In this document: positions 46,679 to 58,175 of the stretch, piece by piece
Numbering within the stretch: position 1 is the first letter of the stretch
Layout: each line of letters begins with the position of its first letter
Assembly (NCBI GenBank): GCA_016720595.1
Contig: JADKKI010000007.1
Coordinates: 310,001-374,000, forward strand
Origin: Myxococcales bacterium
GTDB lineage: Bacteria > Myxococcota_A > Polyangia > Haliangiales > Haliangiaceae
Direction: 5' to 3'
Length of the DNA: 64,000 nucleotides
Translations under genes and position numbers: made by a program
The notes under the pieces: generated by a model
Database searches by the model: none
What the model saw: only the letters and a program-made list of their open reading frames with translations
Told to the model about the DNA's origin: nothing

Positions 46679-47634
46679 TCCGCAGAACCCTCCTGATCCT
46701 GCCCCTCGTGATCGTCGCGTGGACCTCGTCCGCGCGAGCGGGGGGCGACGTGGGCGTGGTGGTGACCGGCGACACGACGATGCAGCCGCAGGTGCTGGCC
46801 CTGGTGGAGGGCTGGCTCCGAGCGCACGGACATCAACTCGTCGCCTCGCCGCTGCCTCCCGAGAGCACCAACAAGCTGATCGATTGCTTCGTGATGGAGG
46901 ACACCGGCTGCGCCCGCAAGCTGATCGAGGCGCAGGCCAAGACCTCCACGGTCGTGTTCGCGCGGGTCGAGGTCGCCGACAACGCTGGCGGCATGCGGGA
47001 CGTGACGATGACGGCATACTGGTTCGAGCGCGGCAGCGATCCGGTGGCGGAGAAGCGCTCGTGCGAGAAGTGCACCGATGGGACCCTGCGCACGACCAAC
47101 GATGCCCTGATGTCTGCGCTCGCGGGATCGGGGCGCAAGACCGTGGGGCAGCTCGTGCTGTCCTCCACGCCGGCGGGTGCGCACGTGACGATCGACGGCG
47201 CGGCGTCGGGCGTCACACCGCTCGAGATCGCGCTGGCGCCGGGCGCGCACCAGGTGATCGTCAGCGCGGACGGCCGCGCCGATGCCACCCGCTCGGTGAC
47301 CATCGTGCAAGGCGAGAGCACGCCGCTCGCGATCTCCCTCCACGCTCCAGGTGCTGGATCGCGGCACGGGAAGCTGCCGGCCGTGGCGATCGGCGTCGGC
47401 GGAGCGCTGCTCCTCACTGGTGTGATCCTGTACGCGACCAGCGAGACCGACACCGGCGAGAAGTTCGAGTATCGCGATACGCGCGCGCTCGGCATCGGGG
47501 TCGCCGTCAGCGGGCTCGCTGTGGCGAGCGTCGGCGCCTACCTCTGGTTCACCGGAAAGCGCTCCACGGACTCGGCTCCCGCGGTCGCGGTGGTCCCGGG
47601 CGGCGCCTACGTCGGCTGGGGGCGGTCGTTCTGA
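46675..47634 (+). CDS. Secreted PEGA-domain protein with C-terminal membrane segments
   Basis: This 319-residue protein has a signal peptide (to about residue 23, S-S-A-R-A), a mixed domain of unknown type with a C-E-K-C pair near 125, a PEGA domain (about 158-225; S-T-P-A-G-A-H-V-T-I-D-G) and two hydrophobic segments (about 238-258 and 278-298). It is probably inner-membrane with its bulk in the periplasm. It is translated together with the kinase upstream and may be its partner. Confidence 0.82.
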   Translation: MIRRTLLILPLVIVAWTSSARAGGDVGVVVTGDTTMQPQVLALVEGWLRAHGHQLVASPLPPESTNKLIDCFVMEDTGCARKLIEAQAKTSTVVFARVEVADNAGGMRDVTMTAYWFERGSDPVAEKRSCEKCTDGTLRTTNDALMSALAGSGRKTVGQLVLSSTPAGAHVTIDGAASGVTPLEIALAPGAHQVIVSADGRADATRSVTIVQGESTPLAISLHAPGAGSRHGKLPAVAIGVGGALLLTGVILYATSETDTGEKFEYRDTRALGIGVAVSGLAVASVGAYLWFTGKRSTDSAPAVAVVPGGAYVGWGRSF

Positions 47635-48896
47635 TGCGGGCCGTCCTGCTCGCATCGCTGCTCGGGCTGCTGCTCGCGCCACATCTCGCGGGCTGCATGA
47701 AGACCAGCGAGAAGTACTGCGCGACCCACGATGACCCTGCGCACTGCCCTCCTGGGGACGGCTCGGGAGGCAGCTGCCAGATCGACGACGACTGCACGGC
47801 GGCCGCGATGCCACTGTGCGACCCGGCGAGCCACACCTGCGTCGGGTGCGTGACGTCGGCGGACTGCCAGAATCCCTTGCCCGTATGCGGCGCCGATCAC
47901 GTGTGCGGCGCCTGCCGCGCGCACACCGATTGCGCGTCGCTGGCGTGTGCGCCCGACGGCACATGCGCCGACGAGGCGAGCGTCGCGTATGTCAGCGACG
48001 TCAACGCCGGAGGCACCGACTGCACGCGCGCCCTGCCCTGCGCGACGGTGGACGAAGGCCACAAGCGCAACCGGACGTACATCAAGGTCACGGGGACGAT
48101 CGTCGACACCAAGACCACGGTGCTCGACACCGACGCGACGATCCTGGCGGACCACGGTGCGGCCCTCCGCCGCACGGGCAGCGGCCCGGTGATCGAGATC
48201 AAGGCCAGCGCCAAGGTCGCGATCTACGACCTCGAGATCGCCCAGGGAACGGGCGGCGGATCACACGGCATCTCGGTGCCGAGCGGCACGCCGACGATCG
48301 AGCTGCATCGCGTGCTCCTCGCCAACAACGCGGGCTACGGGATCAGCGCTCTCGCCGGCTCGGTCGTGATGAGCCAGTCGGTGATCGTCTCGAACGCGAC
48401 GGGTGGCGTGTTCCTGTCGGCGACCAACTTCCGGCTGACCAACAACCTGGTCGTCCAGAACGGGGCCGCGGCGACCTCCCAGACCGGCGGGCTCACCCTG
48501 TCCCCCGGCCCGCAGACCAGCGTGTTCGAGTTCAACACGGTCGCGGACAACCTGTCGATGCCGGTCGCCGCGCCGGCCCGCGGCCTCAACTGCACGCTCG
48601 CGATCGCCGTCGCCAACAACCTGTTCATCAACAACAAGGTCGGGCCGAGCTGCACGGTCAGCTACTCGATGTACGAGACCGGAACCGTGGTCACCGGGAC
48701 CAACCTCGCCGGGGATCCGATGTTCAGAAATCAGGCCATCGGTAGCTTCCGCGCGGCGGACTACTACCGGATCAGCTCGACGAGCGCCGCCAAGGATCAG
48801 GCGGATCCCGCCGCCACGCTGACGACGGACATCGACGGCAATGCGCGGCCGCAGGCCGGGCGCAGCGACATCGGCGCGGACGAGTTCACGCCGTAG
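47634..48896 (+). CDS. Cys-rich beta-helix lipoprotein
   Basis: This 420-residue protein has a signal peptide with lipobox L-A-G-C (Cys21) and a Cys-rich region (about 25-115) with C-x-x-D-D-D-C and C-G-A-C-R-A-H-T-D-C. A right-handed beta-helix (about 120-380) follows, with N-N-x-x-x and short strand repeats. The C-terminus has D-I-D-G-N-A-R-P and D-I-G-A-D-E, the signature of the choice-of-anchor Q type. Likely cell-surface exposed; no catalytic residues are evident. TGATG overlap with the PEGA gene. Confidence 0.82.
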   Translation: MRAVLLASLLGLLLAPHLAGCMKTSEKYCATHDDPAHCPPGDGSGGSCQIDDDCTAAAMPLCDPASHTCVGCVTSADCQNPLPVCGADHVCGACRAHTDCASLACAPDGTCADEASVAYVSDVNAGGTDCTRALPCATVDEGHKRNRTYIKVTGTIVDTKTTVLDTDATILADHGAALRRTGSGPVIEIKASAKVAIYDLEIAQGTGGGSHGISVPSGTPTIELHRVLLANNAGYGISALAGSVVMSQSVIVSNATGGVFLSATNFRLTNNLVVQNGAAATSQTGGLTLSPGPQTSVFEFNTVADNLSMPVAAPARGLNCTLAIAVANNLFINNKVGPSCTVSYSMYETGTVVTGTNLAGDPMFRNQAIGSFRAADYYRISSTSAAKDQADPAATLTTDIDGNARPQAGRSDIGADEFTP

Positions 48897-48905
48897 CGCG
48901 CGCGC

Positions 48906-49313
48906 TCAGACGCTCTTCTTCATCCCGTACATGAGCAGGATCGCGAATACCGCGATCGGGATCAGGTACGGAACGACGACGAGGCCGAGCTCGAACTTGC
49001 TCCAGCCGACGATCAACTCGAGCCAGGCGACCGCACCCGCGATCAGGAACGCTCCCATCGCCTCCGGCCAATCGGTCTCCATCTTGAGACCGAGCCAGAA
49101 CACGACGGCACCGACGAGGAACACCACGGTGGCGAGTGCCCACGACGGCAGGCCGAAGAAGCTCTTCATGCCCTCGGACGCGGCGGTCGGGTTCTTCCAC
49201 ACCAGGTTGACGACCACGACGATCGTGACCAGCAGCACCATCAGGATCAGGTAGGTCCAGACCTTGCTGCGACCCTTGCCCATGAACTCGCGTTCGACGA
49301 CTTCATCGCCCAT
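48906..49313 (-). CDS. Small four-span membrane protein
   Basis: This 135-residue protein has about four hydrophobic segments (near 19-39, 57-75, 82-102 and 108-130) and a basic C-terminus. No family was recognised. TACGAT lies 6 nt before the ATG at 49313 and no Shine-Dalgarno is visible. It converges on the beta-helix gene. Confidence 0.75.
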   Translation of the reverse strand: MGDEVVEREFMGKGRSKVWTYLILMVLLVTIVVVVNLVWKNPTAASEGMKSFFGLPSWALATVVFLVGAVVFWLGLKMETDWPEAMGAFLIAGAVAWLELIVGWSKFELGLVVVPYLIPIAVFAILLMYGMKKSV

Positions 49314-49319
49314 GGACCC

Positions 49320-49325
49320 ATCGTA
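49320..49325 (-). promoter_or_regulatory. -10-like hexamer TACGAT before the small membrane protein gene
   Basis: TACGAT ends 6 nt before the ATG at 49313, just past the stop of the kinase gene upstream. Confidence 0.35.
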
Positions 49326-49329
49326 ACGC

Positions 49330-52414
<3,085 letters not shown>

Positions 52415-52422
52415 CTGTGGCA

Positions 52423-52428
52423 ATCATA
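52423..52428 (-). promoter_or_regulatory. -10-like hexamer TATGAT before the TPR kinase gene
   Basis: TATGAT (five of six to consensus) ends 8 nt before the ATG at 52414. It sits within the 19-nt gap between this start and the divergent hydrolase start at 52434. Confidence 0.45.
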
Positions 52429-52433
52429 GCCTC

Positions 52434-53174
52434 ATGTCCTCCGGTCTCCACGTGGTTCGCGCCGGTGTAGGTCCGCCCCTCCTGTTGATCCACGGCAGCG
52501 CCACCGACCACACGGCCTGGTCGATCCAGCTCGCCGGCCCGCTCCGAGAGCGCTTCACCCTGATCGCCTACGATCGCAGCGCCGGTTCGATCGCGGAGCA
52601 GGCGGAGGCGGCCGCGAACCTCCTGCCCGACGGGGGGGTGGTCGTCGGATCCAGCTTCGGTGCGGTGGTCGCGCTCGAGGTGCTGCGGCGTCACGGCGCC
52701 CGGGTCGCCGGTGCCGTGATGATCGAGCCCCCGATGGGGGCCTCCGACGACGCCCCCGCGGCTCCGGCGGCGTTCCTCGGGCAGTTCGACCACCTCGTCG
52801 CGACGGCCGGCGGCCCCGCGGCGGCCGAGTTCTTCCTCCGGACGGTCCTTGGCGACACGCTGTACGACCGGATCCCCGCGGCCTTCCAGGAGCGCTCCAA
52901 GGCGAGGTGGGCGGAGATCCGGAGCGACTCCGAGGCGCTGATCGCGTATCGCCCCCGGTATGCCGAGCTCGCGGCGATCACCACGCCCGTGCAGCTGATC
53001 GGCGGAGCACGATCGGCGCCCTACTTCCGCCCCACGCTCGACGCGCTGCGCGCCGCCCTGCCCGATGTGCGCCTCGAGATCATCCCCGCCGCCGGCCACA
53101 TGCTCCAGGCCGAGGCCCACCGCGCCTTCGCGGAGATCGTGACCCGGTTCGCCACCGAGGTCGGGCTGCACTGA
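52434..53174 (+). CDS. Alpha/beta-hydrolase
   Basis: This 246-residue protein has the fold's oxyanion H-G-S near residue 20, the nucleophile elbow G-S-S-F-G (Ser74), an acid candidate after strand 6 and the catalytic His in A-A-G-H-M near 221. It has no signal peptide. The substrate is unknown. Its ATG at 52434 is 19 nt from the divergent kinase start, so the two must share or overlap their promoters. Confidence 0.88.
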   Translation: MSSGLHVVRAGVGPPLLLIHGSATDHTAWSIQLAGPLRERFTLIAYDRSAGSIAEQAEAAANLLPDGGVVVGSSFGAVVALEVLRRHGARVAGAVMIEPPMGASDDAPAAPAAFLGQFDHLVATAGGPAAAEFFLRTVLGDTLYDRIPAAFQERSKARWAEIRSDSEALIAYRPRYAELAAITTPVQLIGGARSAPYFRPTLDALRAALPDVRLEIIPAAGHMLQAEAHRAFAEIVTRFATEVGLH

Positions 53175-53202
53175 CAATCCGCCCGGCCGCGGTGCGATCG
53201 CG

Positions 53203-53208
53203 TACCGT
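53203..53208 (+). promoter_or_regulatory. -10-like hexamer TACCGT before the beta-helix lipoprotein gene
   Basis: TACCGT ends 6 nt before the ATG at 53215. The gap contains AGGA, but it is too close to the start codon to act as a usual Shine-Dalgarno. Confidence 0.4.
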
Positions 53209-53214
53209 CAGGAC

Positions 53215-54864
53215 ATGCGCATGGGACCACTCCTGGCGGTGCTCGGCGTGTGTGCCGGCGCCGCGTGCGGCGGGGACGATGGCAAGACCGGCGATGATGT
53301 CATCGACGGAGATGCCGGCGTCGATGCGGGGACGATCACCCCACCGGGGACCACCTGCGGAGCACCGGTCGTCGCGGTCGATACCAGCGCGCCCGATCAC
53401 GTGGTCGGCGACGGGACGCCCGCCTCGTGTACGCAGGCCGCGCTCGCCACCGCGGTCGCGGCAGGCGGCACGATCACCTTCAACTGCGGCACCGCCCCGA
53501 AGACGATCGCGATCGCGGCGACGCTCCAGCTCCGCACCGACGTGGCGACGACGATCGACGGCGGCGGCAAGATCACGCTCGACGGCGGCGGCACCACGCG
53601 GATCCTGTCGTTCGATCATCCGGACTACCGCGTCAACACCACCGTCTTGACGCTCCAGAGGCTGACGCTCGCGCACGGGCGTGCCGTCGGGACCCGCATG
53701 TTCGCGACCGCGCCGGCGCCGTGCTCGCAGGGCTACTACGACGGCTACGGTGGCGCGCTCTACGTGCGGGATGGTGAGGTCGTCGTGATCGATTGCGTGT
53801 TCGAGAGCAACCAGGCGGCCCCACTCGGGCCGGACGTCGGCGGCGGCGCGATCTCGTTGCTCGGTGTGCGTCGCGCGATCGTCGCGGGCAGCGTGTTTCA
53901 CGGCAACCGCGGCTCCAACGGCGGCGCGATCAACGTCCTCAACTCGGAGCTCGACGTCTACGACTCCGTGTTCGACGCCAACGTCGCCGAGGGCAACGGG
54001 GCCAACGGCGACGACAGCACGATGTGCGCCGTGGTCGCCGAGACCGGGCAGCACCAGATCGGCTCTGGCGGCAACGGCGGCGCGATCGTGATCGACGGCG
54101 GCGACGATCTCGTCCACACGTTCTGCGGCGTCCACTTCACGGCCAACACCGGCGGTGCCGCGGCGCTGGGTGGCGCCCTGTTCCGCACGCCCGATGGTCC
54201 CCGGCGCACGAGCGTGATCGATCGATGCACGTTCGACGGCAACCACGGCACGAGCGGCGGCGCGGCGTACTTCCACAACAGCGACCTTCAGGTGCTGGCG
54301 TCGACGTTCTCGAACAACGTCGCGACCAAGGGTAGCGGAGCCTTGCAGGCCGACGGCACGCAGTTCTCGTTCCTCAACGACACGTTCTCCGGGAATGCGG
54401 CACTGGCCGGCCTCGGAGGTGCGATCTCGCTGTTCGGCGGCGGCGGCACGATCGCGTTCACCACGTTCGCGGCGAATCACGCCGACGGCGGCGATCCGTA
54501 CTTCGGCGCGGCGATCGGCGGCAACCCGACCCTGATGCTGGTCAGCGACCTGTTCGTGGGGAACACCGCCCAGAATCCAGGCGCGCCGATGCAATGCCAC
54601 GTCACCGGCACCGGCGGAGGCAACCTCCAGTGGCCGCGCAACCACATCGTGGGCGGGGGCGCCGATGCCGCCTGCACGCCGACCACGACGTTCGTCGACC
54701 CGATGCTCGGCACGCTGGGGGATCACGGGGGCGCGAGCCCGACCCTGGTCCCCGCCACCGGGGGCCCTGCGGAGACCGCGGGAGTCAGCTGCCCACCGAC
54801 GGACCAGCGCGGGATGCCCCGCCCGGCGACGGGGTGCACCTCGGGTAGCGTCCAGACGCCGTGA
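53215..54864 (+). CDS. Beta-helix lipoprotein (choice-of-anchor Q type)
   Basis: This 549-residue protein has a signal peptide with lipobox A-G-A-A-C (Cys18), an Asp/Gly-rich spacer and a right-handed beta-helix with repeated F-x-x-N-x-x-x-x-G-G-A-I/L units (about 150-470). A C-terminal D-P-x-L-G-x-L-x-D-x-G-G and D-Q-R-G-x-P-R-P signature typical of the choice-of-anchor Q group follows. It is probably on the cell surface. Function unknown. Confidence 0.82.
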   Translation: MRMGPLLAVLGVCAGAACGGDDGKTGDDVIDGDAGVDAGTITPPGTTCGAPVVAVDTSAPDHVVGDGTPASCTQAALATAVAAGGTITFNCGTAPKTIAIAATLQLRTDVATTIDGGGKITLDGGGTTRILSFDHPDYRVNTTVLTLQRLTLAHGRAVGTRMFATAPAPCSQGYYDGYGGALYVRDGEVVVIDCVFESNQAAPLGPDVGGGAISLLGVRRAIVAGSVFHGNRGSNGGAINVLNSELDVYDSVFDANVAEGNGANGDDSTMCAVVAETGQHQIGSGGNGGAIVIDGGDDLVHTFCGVHFTANTGGAAALGGALFRTPDGPRRTSVIDRCTFDGNHGTSGGAAYFHNSDLQVLASTFSNNVATKGSGALQADGTQFSFLNDTFSGNAALAGLGGAISLFGGGGTIAFTTFAANHADGGDPYFGAAIGGNPTLMLVSDLFVGNTAQNPGAPMQCHVTGTGGGNLQWPRNHIVGGGADAACTPTTTFVDPMLGTLGDHGGASPTLVPATGGPAETAGVSCPPTDQRGMPRPATGCTSGSVQTP

Positions 54865-54883
54865 GAGCTAAGGTGCGCGCCCC

Positions 54884-56344
54884 ATGGCGTTCGATACCGG
54901 TTCCAGGCTGACGTCTCTCGGCGACGAGCGGCCCGCAGCGGTCGTCGTCGCCGTCCAGTTGCCCAGCGTCAGCGACGAGGAGCTCGCGTCTTCTCTCGAG
55001 GAGCTGGAGCGGCTCGCCAAGACCCTCGGCCTCGAGCCCGTGGGCCGGGTCACCCAGCGCCGCAAGGGGCTCGCCACCGGCATCGTGCTGGGTGAGGGCA
55101 AGCTCGTCGAGCTCGCGACCTGGACCGGCGGCACCGGCAAGGTCGAGGCCTACGTCAAGCCAGGCGGCAAGCAGAAGAAGGACGAGACCGACGAGGACGA
55201 GGACGACGACGACGACGAGGATGGCGATACCGCCACGTCGTCCGAGCCGACCTCGGATGCCCCGGAGCCCGACGATGCGGTCGCCGCCGAGAAGCCCGCC
55301 GAGGCCCCGAAGGCCAAGGTCGTGCTCGTCGATCACGATCTGACGCCGACCCAGCAGCGGAACCTCGAGAAGGCCACGGGGGTCGAGGTGCTCGACCGCA
55401 CCTCGGTGATCCTCGAGATCTTTCATCGCCACGCGAAGACCCGCGAGGCGCGCATGCAGGTCGAGATCGCGAAGCTGCGCTACCTCGCACCGCGGCTGCG
55501 CGAGGGCGCGGGCGGCGGCGATCGCGTGCGCGGCGGCATCGGCGGCAAGGGTGCAGGCGAGACCTCGCTCGAGCTCGATCGCCGGCGGATCCGCGACCGG
55601 ATCGCCGAGCTCAAGCACGAGCTGTCCCAGATCGAGGGTGGCGCGAAGACCCGGCGGACCCGGCGCAGCGAGCTGCCCACGGTCGCGCTGGTCGGGTACA
55701 CGAACGCCGGCAAGTCATCGCTGATGCGCGCGCTCACCAGCTCGGACGTCTACATCGCGGACAAGCTGTTCGCGACGCTCGACACCACGGTGCGCCGCCT
55801 GCAGCCGCCGACGGAGCCGCCGATCCTCGTGACGGACACGGTCGGCTTCATCAAGAAGCTGCCGCACGATCTGGTCGCCTCGTTCCGCTCCACGCTCGAC
55901 GAGGCGGGCTCCGCCGACCTGCTCCTCCACGTCGTCGACGCGGCGGACGCGGCGATGGCCGATCAGCTCGCCGTCACCCGCGAGGTGCTCCGCGAGATCG
56001 ATGCGGATGACGTCCCGGGCTGGCTGCTGCTCAACAAGATCGATCGCGTCGACGAGGTCGGACGCACCAACCTCCGCGCCCGCTACCCCAATGCGATCCA
56101 GCTGTCCGCGAAGGATCGCGCCGACGTCGGGCGGCTCCGCGAGCTGTTGATCGAGCACTTCGTCGGCAAGCTCGAGGAAGCCGAGCTCTCGGTGCCGTAT
56201 GCCCTGCAGAAGATCGCGCACCTGATCCACGAGCGCACCACGGTGCTCGTCGAGGAGCACGGAGACGAGGGGACGCGGTTCGTGGTGCGCGCGCCGGCGC
56301 GGGTGCTCGAGGATCTCCGCGCGCAGCTCGGCGTCACGGCCTGA
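54884..56344 (+). CDS. hflX: GTPase HflX with an acidic insertion
   Basis: HflX is a ribosome-binding GTPase that helps split stalled ribosomes. This 486-residue protein has the HflX N-terminal domain (up to about 250, with G-G-x-G-x-x-G-x-G-E-T before the coiled coil), then the G domain: G-Y-T-N-A-G-K-S-S, the T of F-A-T-L-D-T-T, D-T-V-G-F and N-K-I-D. An unusual insert of about 55 residues (about 91-146), first nearly all Asp/Glu and then Pro/Ala-rich, interrupts the N-terminal domain between its first and second halves. TAAGGT lies 9 nt before the ATG. Confidence 0.93.
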   Translation: MAFDTGSRLTSLGDERPAAVVVAVQLPSVSDEELASSLEELERLAKTLGLEPVGRVTQRRKGLATGIVLGEGKLVELATWTGGTGKVEAYVKPGGKQKKDETDEDEDDDDDEDGDTATSSEPTSDAPEPDDAVAAEKPAEAPKAKVVLVDHDLTPTQQRNLEKATGVEVLDRTSVILEIFHRHAKTREARMQVEIAKLRYLAPRLREGAGGGDRVRGGIGGKGAGETSLELDRRRIRDRIAELKHELSQIEGGAKTRRTRRSELPTVALVGYTNAGKSSLMRALTSSDVYIADKLFATLDTTVRRLQPPTEPPILVTDTVGFIKKLPHDLVASFRSTLDEAGSADLLLHVVDAADAAMADQLAVTREVLREIDADDVPGWLLLNKIDRVDEVGRTNLRARYPNAIQLSAKDRADVGRLRELLIEHFVGKLEEAELSVPYALQKIAHLIHERTTVLVEEHGDEGTRFVVRAPARVLEDLRAQLGVTA

Positions 56345-56649
56345 CCCGCATCGCGATCGTCGATCAGGGGGTTGCAGCTGATGATCGGCGGCGCGAAGGT
56401 GTCCGAGCAACCGACGCCGATGTACGGCGACTCGCACAGCCCGTACATCTCGCGGATGCAGGCGAGCACGGCGCACTCGCCCTTGCCGTTACACGCCGCC
56501 GGCAGCGGCTTGCATACCGACTCACCATCGCGGGCCCCGCGCAGGTAGGCGACCTCGACCTCGTCCTTGCCGCACTCGTCTGACGAGCCGCACGCCGCCG
56601 CGCCGAACACGCCGAACACGCCGAACACGATCCCCACGAGGGCTTGCAT
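56083..56649 (-). CDS. Small Cys-rich lipoprotein, 3' end doubtful (overlaps hflX antisense)
   Basis: The ATG at 56649 starts a signal peptide (V-F-G-V-F-G-A-A-A-C, lipobox Cys20) and a Cys-rich mature part (C-N-G-K-G-E-C, C-I-R-E, C-S-D-T-F-A-P-P) up to I-S-C-N-P near residue 92. Beyond that the frame runs 260 bases opposite the end of hflX and becomes Arg/Ser-rich, like a shadow. The C5 run at that point is followed at once by TGA in the next frame: with one C fewer the protein would end I-S-C-N-P, just clear of hflX. The true end may be near 56370. Possible third single-base error or a genuine overlap. Confidence 0.6.
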   Translation of the reverse strand: MQALVGIVFGVFGVFGAAACGSSDECGKDEVEVAYLRGARDGESVCKPLPAACNGKGECAVLACIREMYGLCESPYIGVGCSDTFAPPIISCNPLIDDRDAGQAVTPSCARRSSSTRAGARTTNRVPSSPCSSTSTVVRSWIRCAIFCRAYGTESSASSSLPTKCSINSSRSRPTSARSFADSWIALG

Positions 56650-56658
56650 GCCCGCAGT

Positions 56659-58152
56659 CTACCAGCGCCCGGACAGCCCAGCGATCGCGCCGCCCTCAGC
56701 GGGCACCACGAACGCCTGACGTGCGGGCGGAGCGGCGTGCGAGGGCCTCGACACGATCAGATAGACGGTGAGGCCAGCGAGCACCGCGCCGCCGCCGATC
56801 GAGATCCAGGCCGGCGTGGACGTGTTGTACAGGTTCGGGCAGTTCGGATCCGGCGAGCCACCGGGACAGGTGCCATCGAGCGCGAGCAGCACGCCGCCGG
56901 CGCCGAGCGCGAGCACGGCCATCCCACCCGTGATCCACGGCCAGCCGCCCCACCGCCCACCGCCGGACCGCACACCGCCCTCGCCGGGCTGCCGGGGATC
57001 TGGGCCGGTGTCGCGCCGAGCTCCGCCGCTGACCGGCACGGTCGGCATCGCGCCATCGAGCTGGACATCGATCCCGCTGGTCGCCTTCTCGCCCGCGAGG
57101 AACCGCGCGAGGGCGGCCACGCGATCCGCGCTCGGCGTGGGATCGAGCGCGAGGCTGGCGCGGCGGATCTCCTTGCCGTTCATCAACACGAGCGAGCCGA
57201 CCACGGCGCGCGCACCGCCGACCGTGTCCACGCTGACCACCACGACGGCGTGACCCTCGACGGCGTTCGCGAACGTCGCCGCGTAGCCGGCTTCGGAGCG
57301 CTCGCGCTCCCCGGCGCTCGGGAACACGAAGCCCGCCCAGCCGGTGGTCCGGACCACGCCGTCGAATGCGGGATCGATCGTGAGGGACAGCTCCTCGCCC
57401 GCCTTCACGGTGACCCGGTGATTGCGCGATCGCTTGCTGCCGAGCTGGGCGACGATCCGATACGTGCCGGGCGGCAGCTCCTTCACGATCGTGCCGCGAC
57501 GCTCGAGGCGCTCGTTGATGTAGACCTCGGTGAGCTCGTCGGTGACCTTGACCAGCAGGCGGCCCTTGGGCGCGGCGGCGAGGTTCTTCCGGGCCTGCTC
57601 GAACAGCGCGGCGGCCTCGGGGCCGTACGTGCTCCGCGCCACGGTGGCCTCGGGGTAGCTGTGGATCAGCTCGGCGAAGGTATCGCCGGCGGCGCCCGGA
57701 TCGCCGAGCCGCTGCTGGGACAGCCCGAGCACGATCAGCGCCCGGAGCAGCACGTCGCGCAGCTTCGCGTTGCCGAGGAACGCGCCGGTCGCCTCGTGCG
57801 AGGCATCGACGAGCGGCGACAGCAGTGCCACGGCCGCCTCGAACTTCCCGCCGACCCAGGCCTTGGTGCCGCGATCGACGACGTCGGCGTAGCCGATCGG
57901 CAGCTCGTCCGGACCACCGAGCGTGCGGGACACCTTGAGCTCGTAGCTGCGCGCGACATCCTCGCCGGTCGAGAACCCGCGCTGTGCCAGCTCTCCGAGC
58001 AGCGGGCCGACCGCCTTCGCCGCATCGTCGGGGCGCTCGCCCGTGTACGCCTCGAGAGCGATGCCATCGTTCCCGGCACGCACAACACTCGTCGCCGCGA
58101 CGAGCAGGCACAACGCCGAGACCACACAGACCACAGAGGACGAGACGCGCAT
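56659..58152 (-). CDS. Secreted PEGA-domain protein with C-terminal membrane segments
   Basis: This 497-residue protein has a signal peptide (to about residue 26), a helical TPR-like region (about 40-205, A-L-I-V-L-G-L-S-Q-Q-R-L-G-D), a PEGA-like segment (about 210-275, P-P-G-T-Y-R-I-V-A), an unassigned domain and two hydrophobic segments near the C-terminus (about 412-430, 452-472). It resembles TPR/PEGA proteins that accompany Ser/Thr kinases in myxobacteria. It starts 23 nt after the DUF255 gene. Confidence 0.8.
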   Translation of the reverse strand: MRVSSSVVCVVSALCLLVAATSVVRAGNDGIALEAYTGERPDDAAKAVGPLLGELAQRGFSTGEDVARSYELKVSRTLGGPDELPIGYADVVDRGTKAWVGGKFEAAVALLSPLVDASHEATGAFLGNAKLRDVLLRALIVLGLSQQRLGDPGAAGDTFAELIHSYPEATVARSTYGPEAAALFEQARKNLAAAPKGRLLVKVTDELTEVYINERLERRGTIVKELPPGTYRIVAQLGSKRSRNHRVTVKAGEELSLTIDPAFDGVVRTTGWAGFVFPSAGERERSEAGYAATFANAVEGHAVVVVSVDTVGGARAVVGSLVLMNGKEIRRASLALDPTPSADRVAALARFLAGEKATSGIDVQLDGAMPTVPVSGGARRDTGPDPRQPGEGGVRSGGGRWGGWPWITGGMAVLALGAGGVLLALDGTCPGGSPDPNCPNLYNTSTPAWISIGGGAVLAGLTVYLIVSRPSHAAPPARQAFVVPAEGGAIAGLSGRW

Positions 58153-58175
58153 ACGACCTACCCGCGAACGAAATA

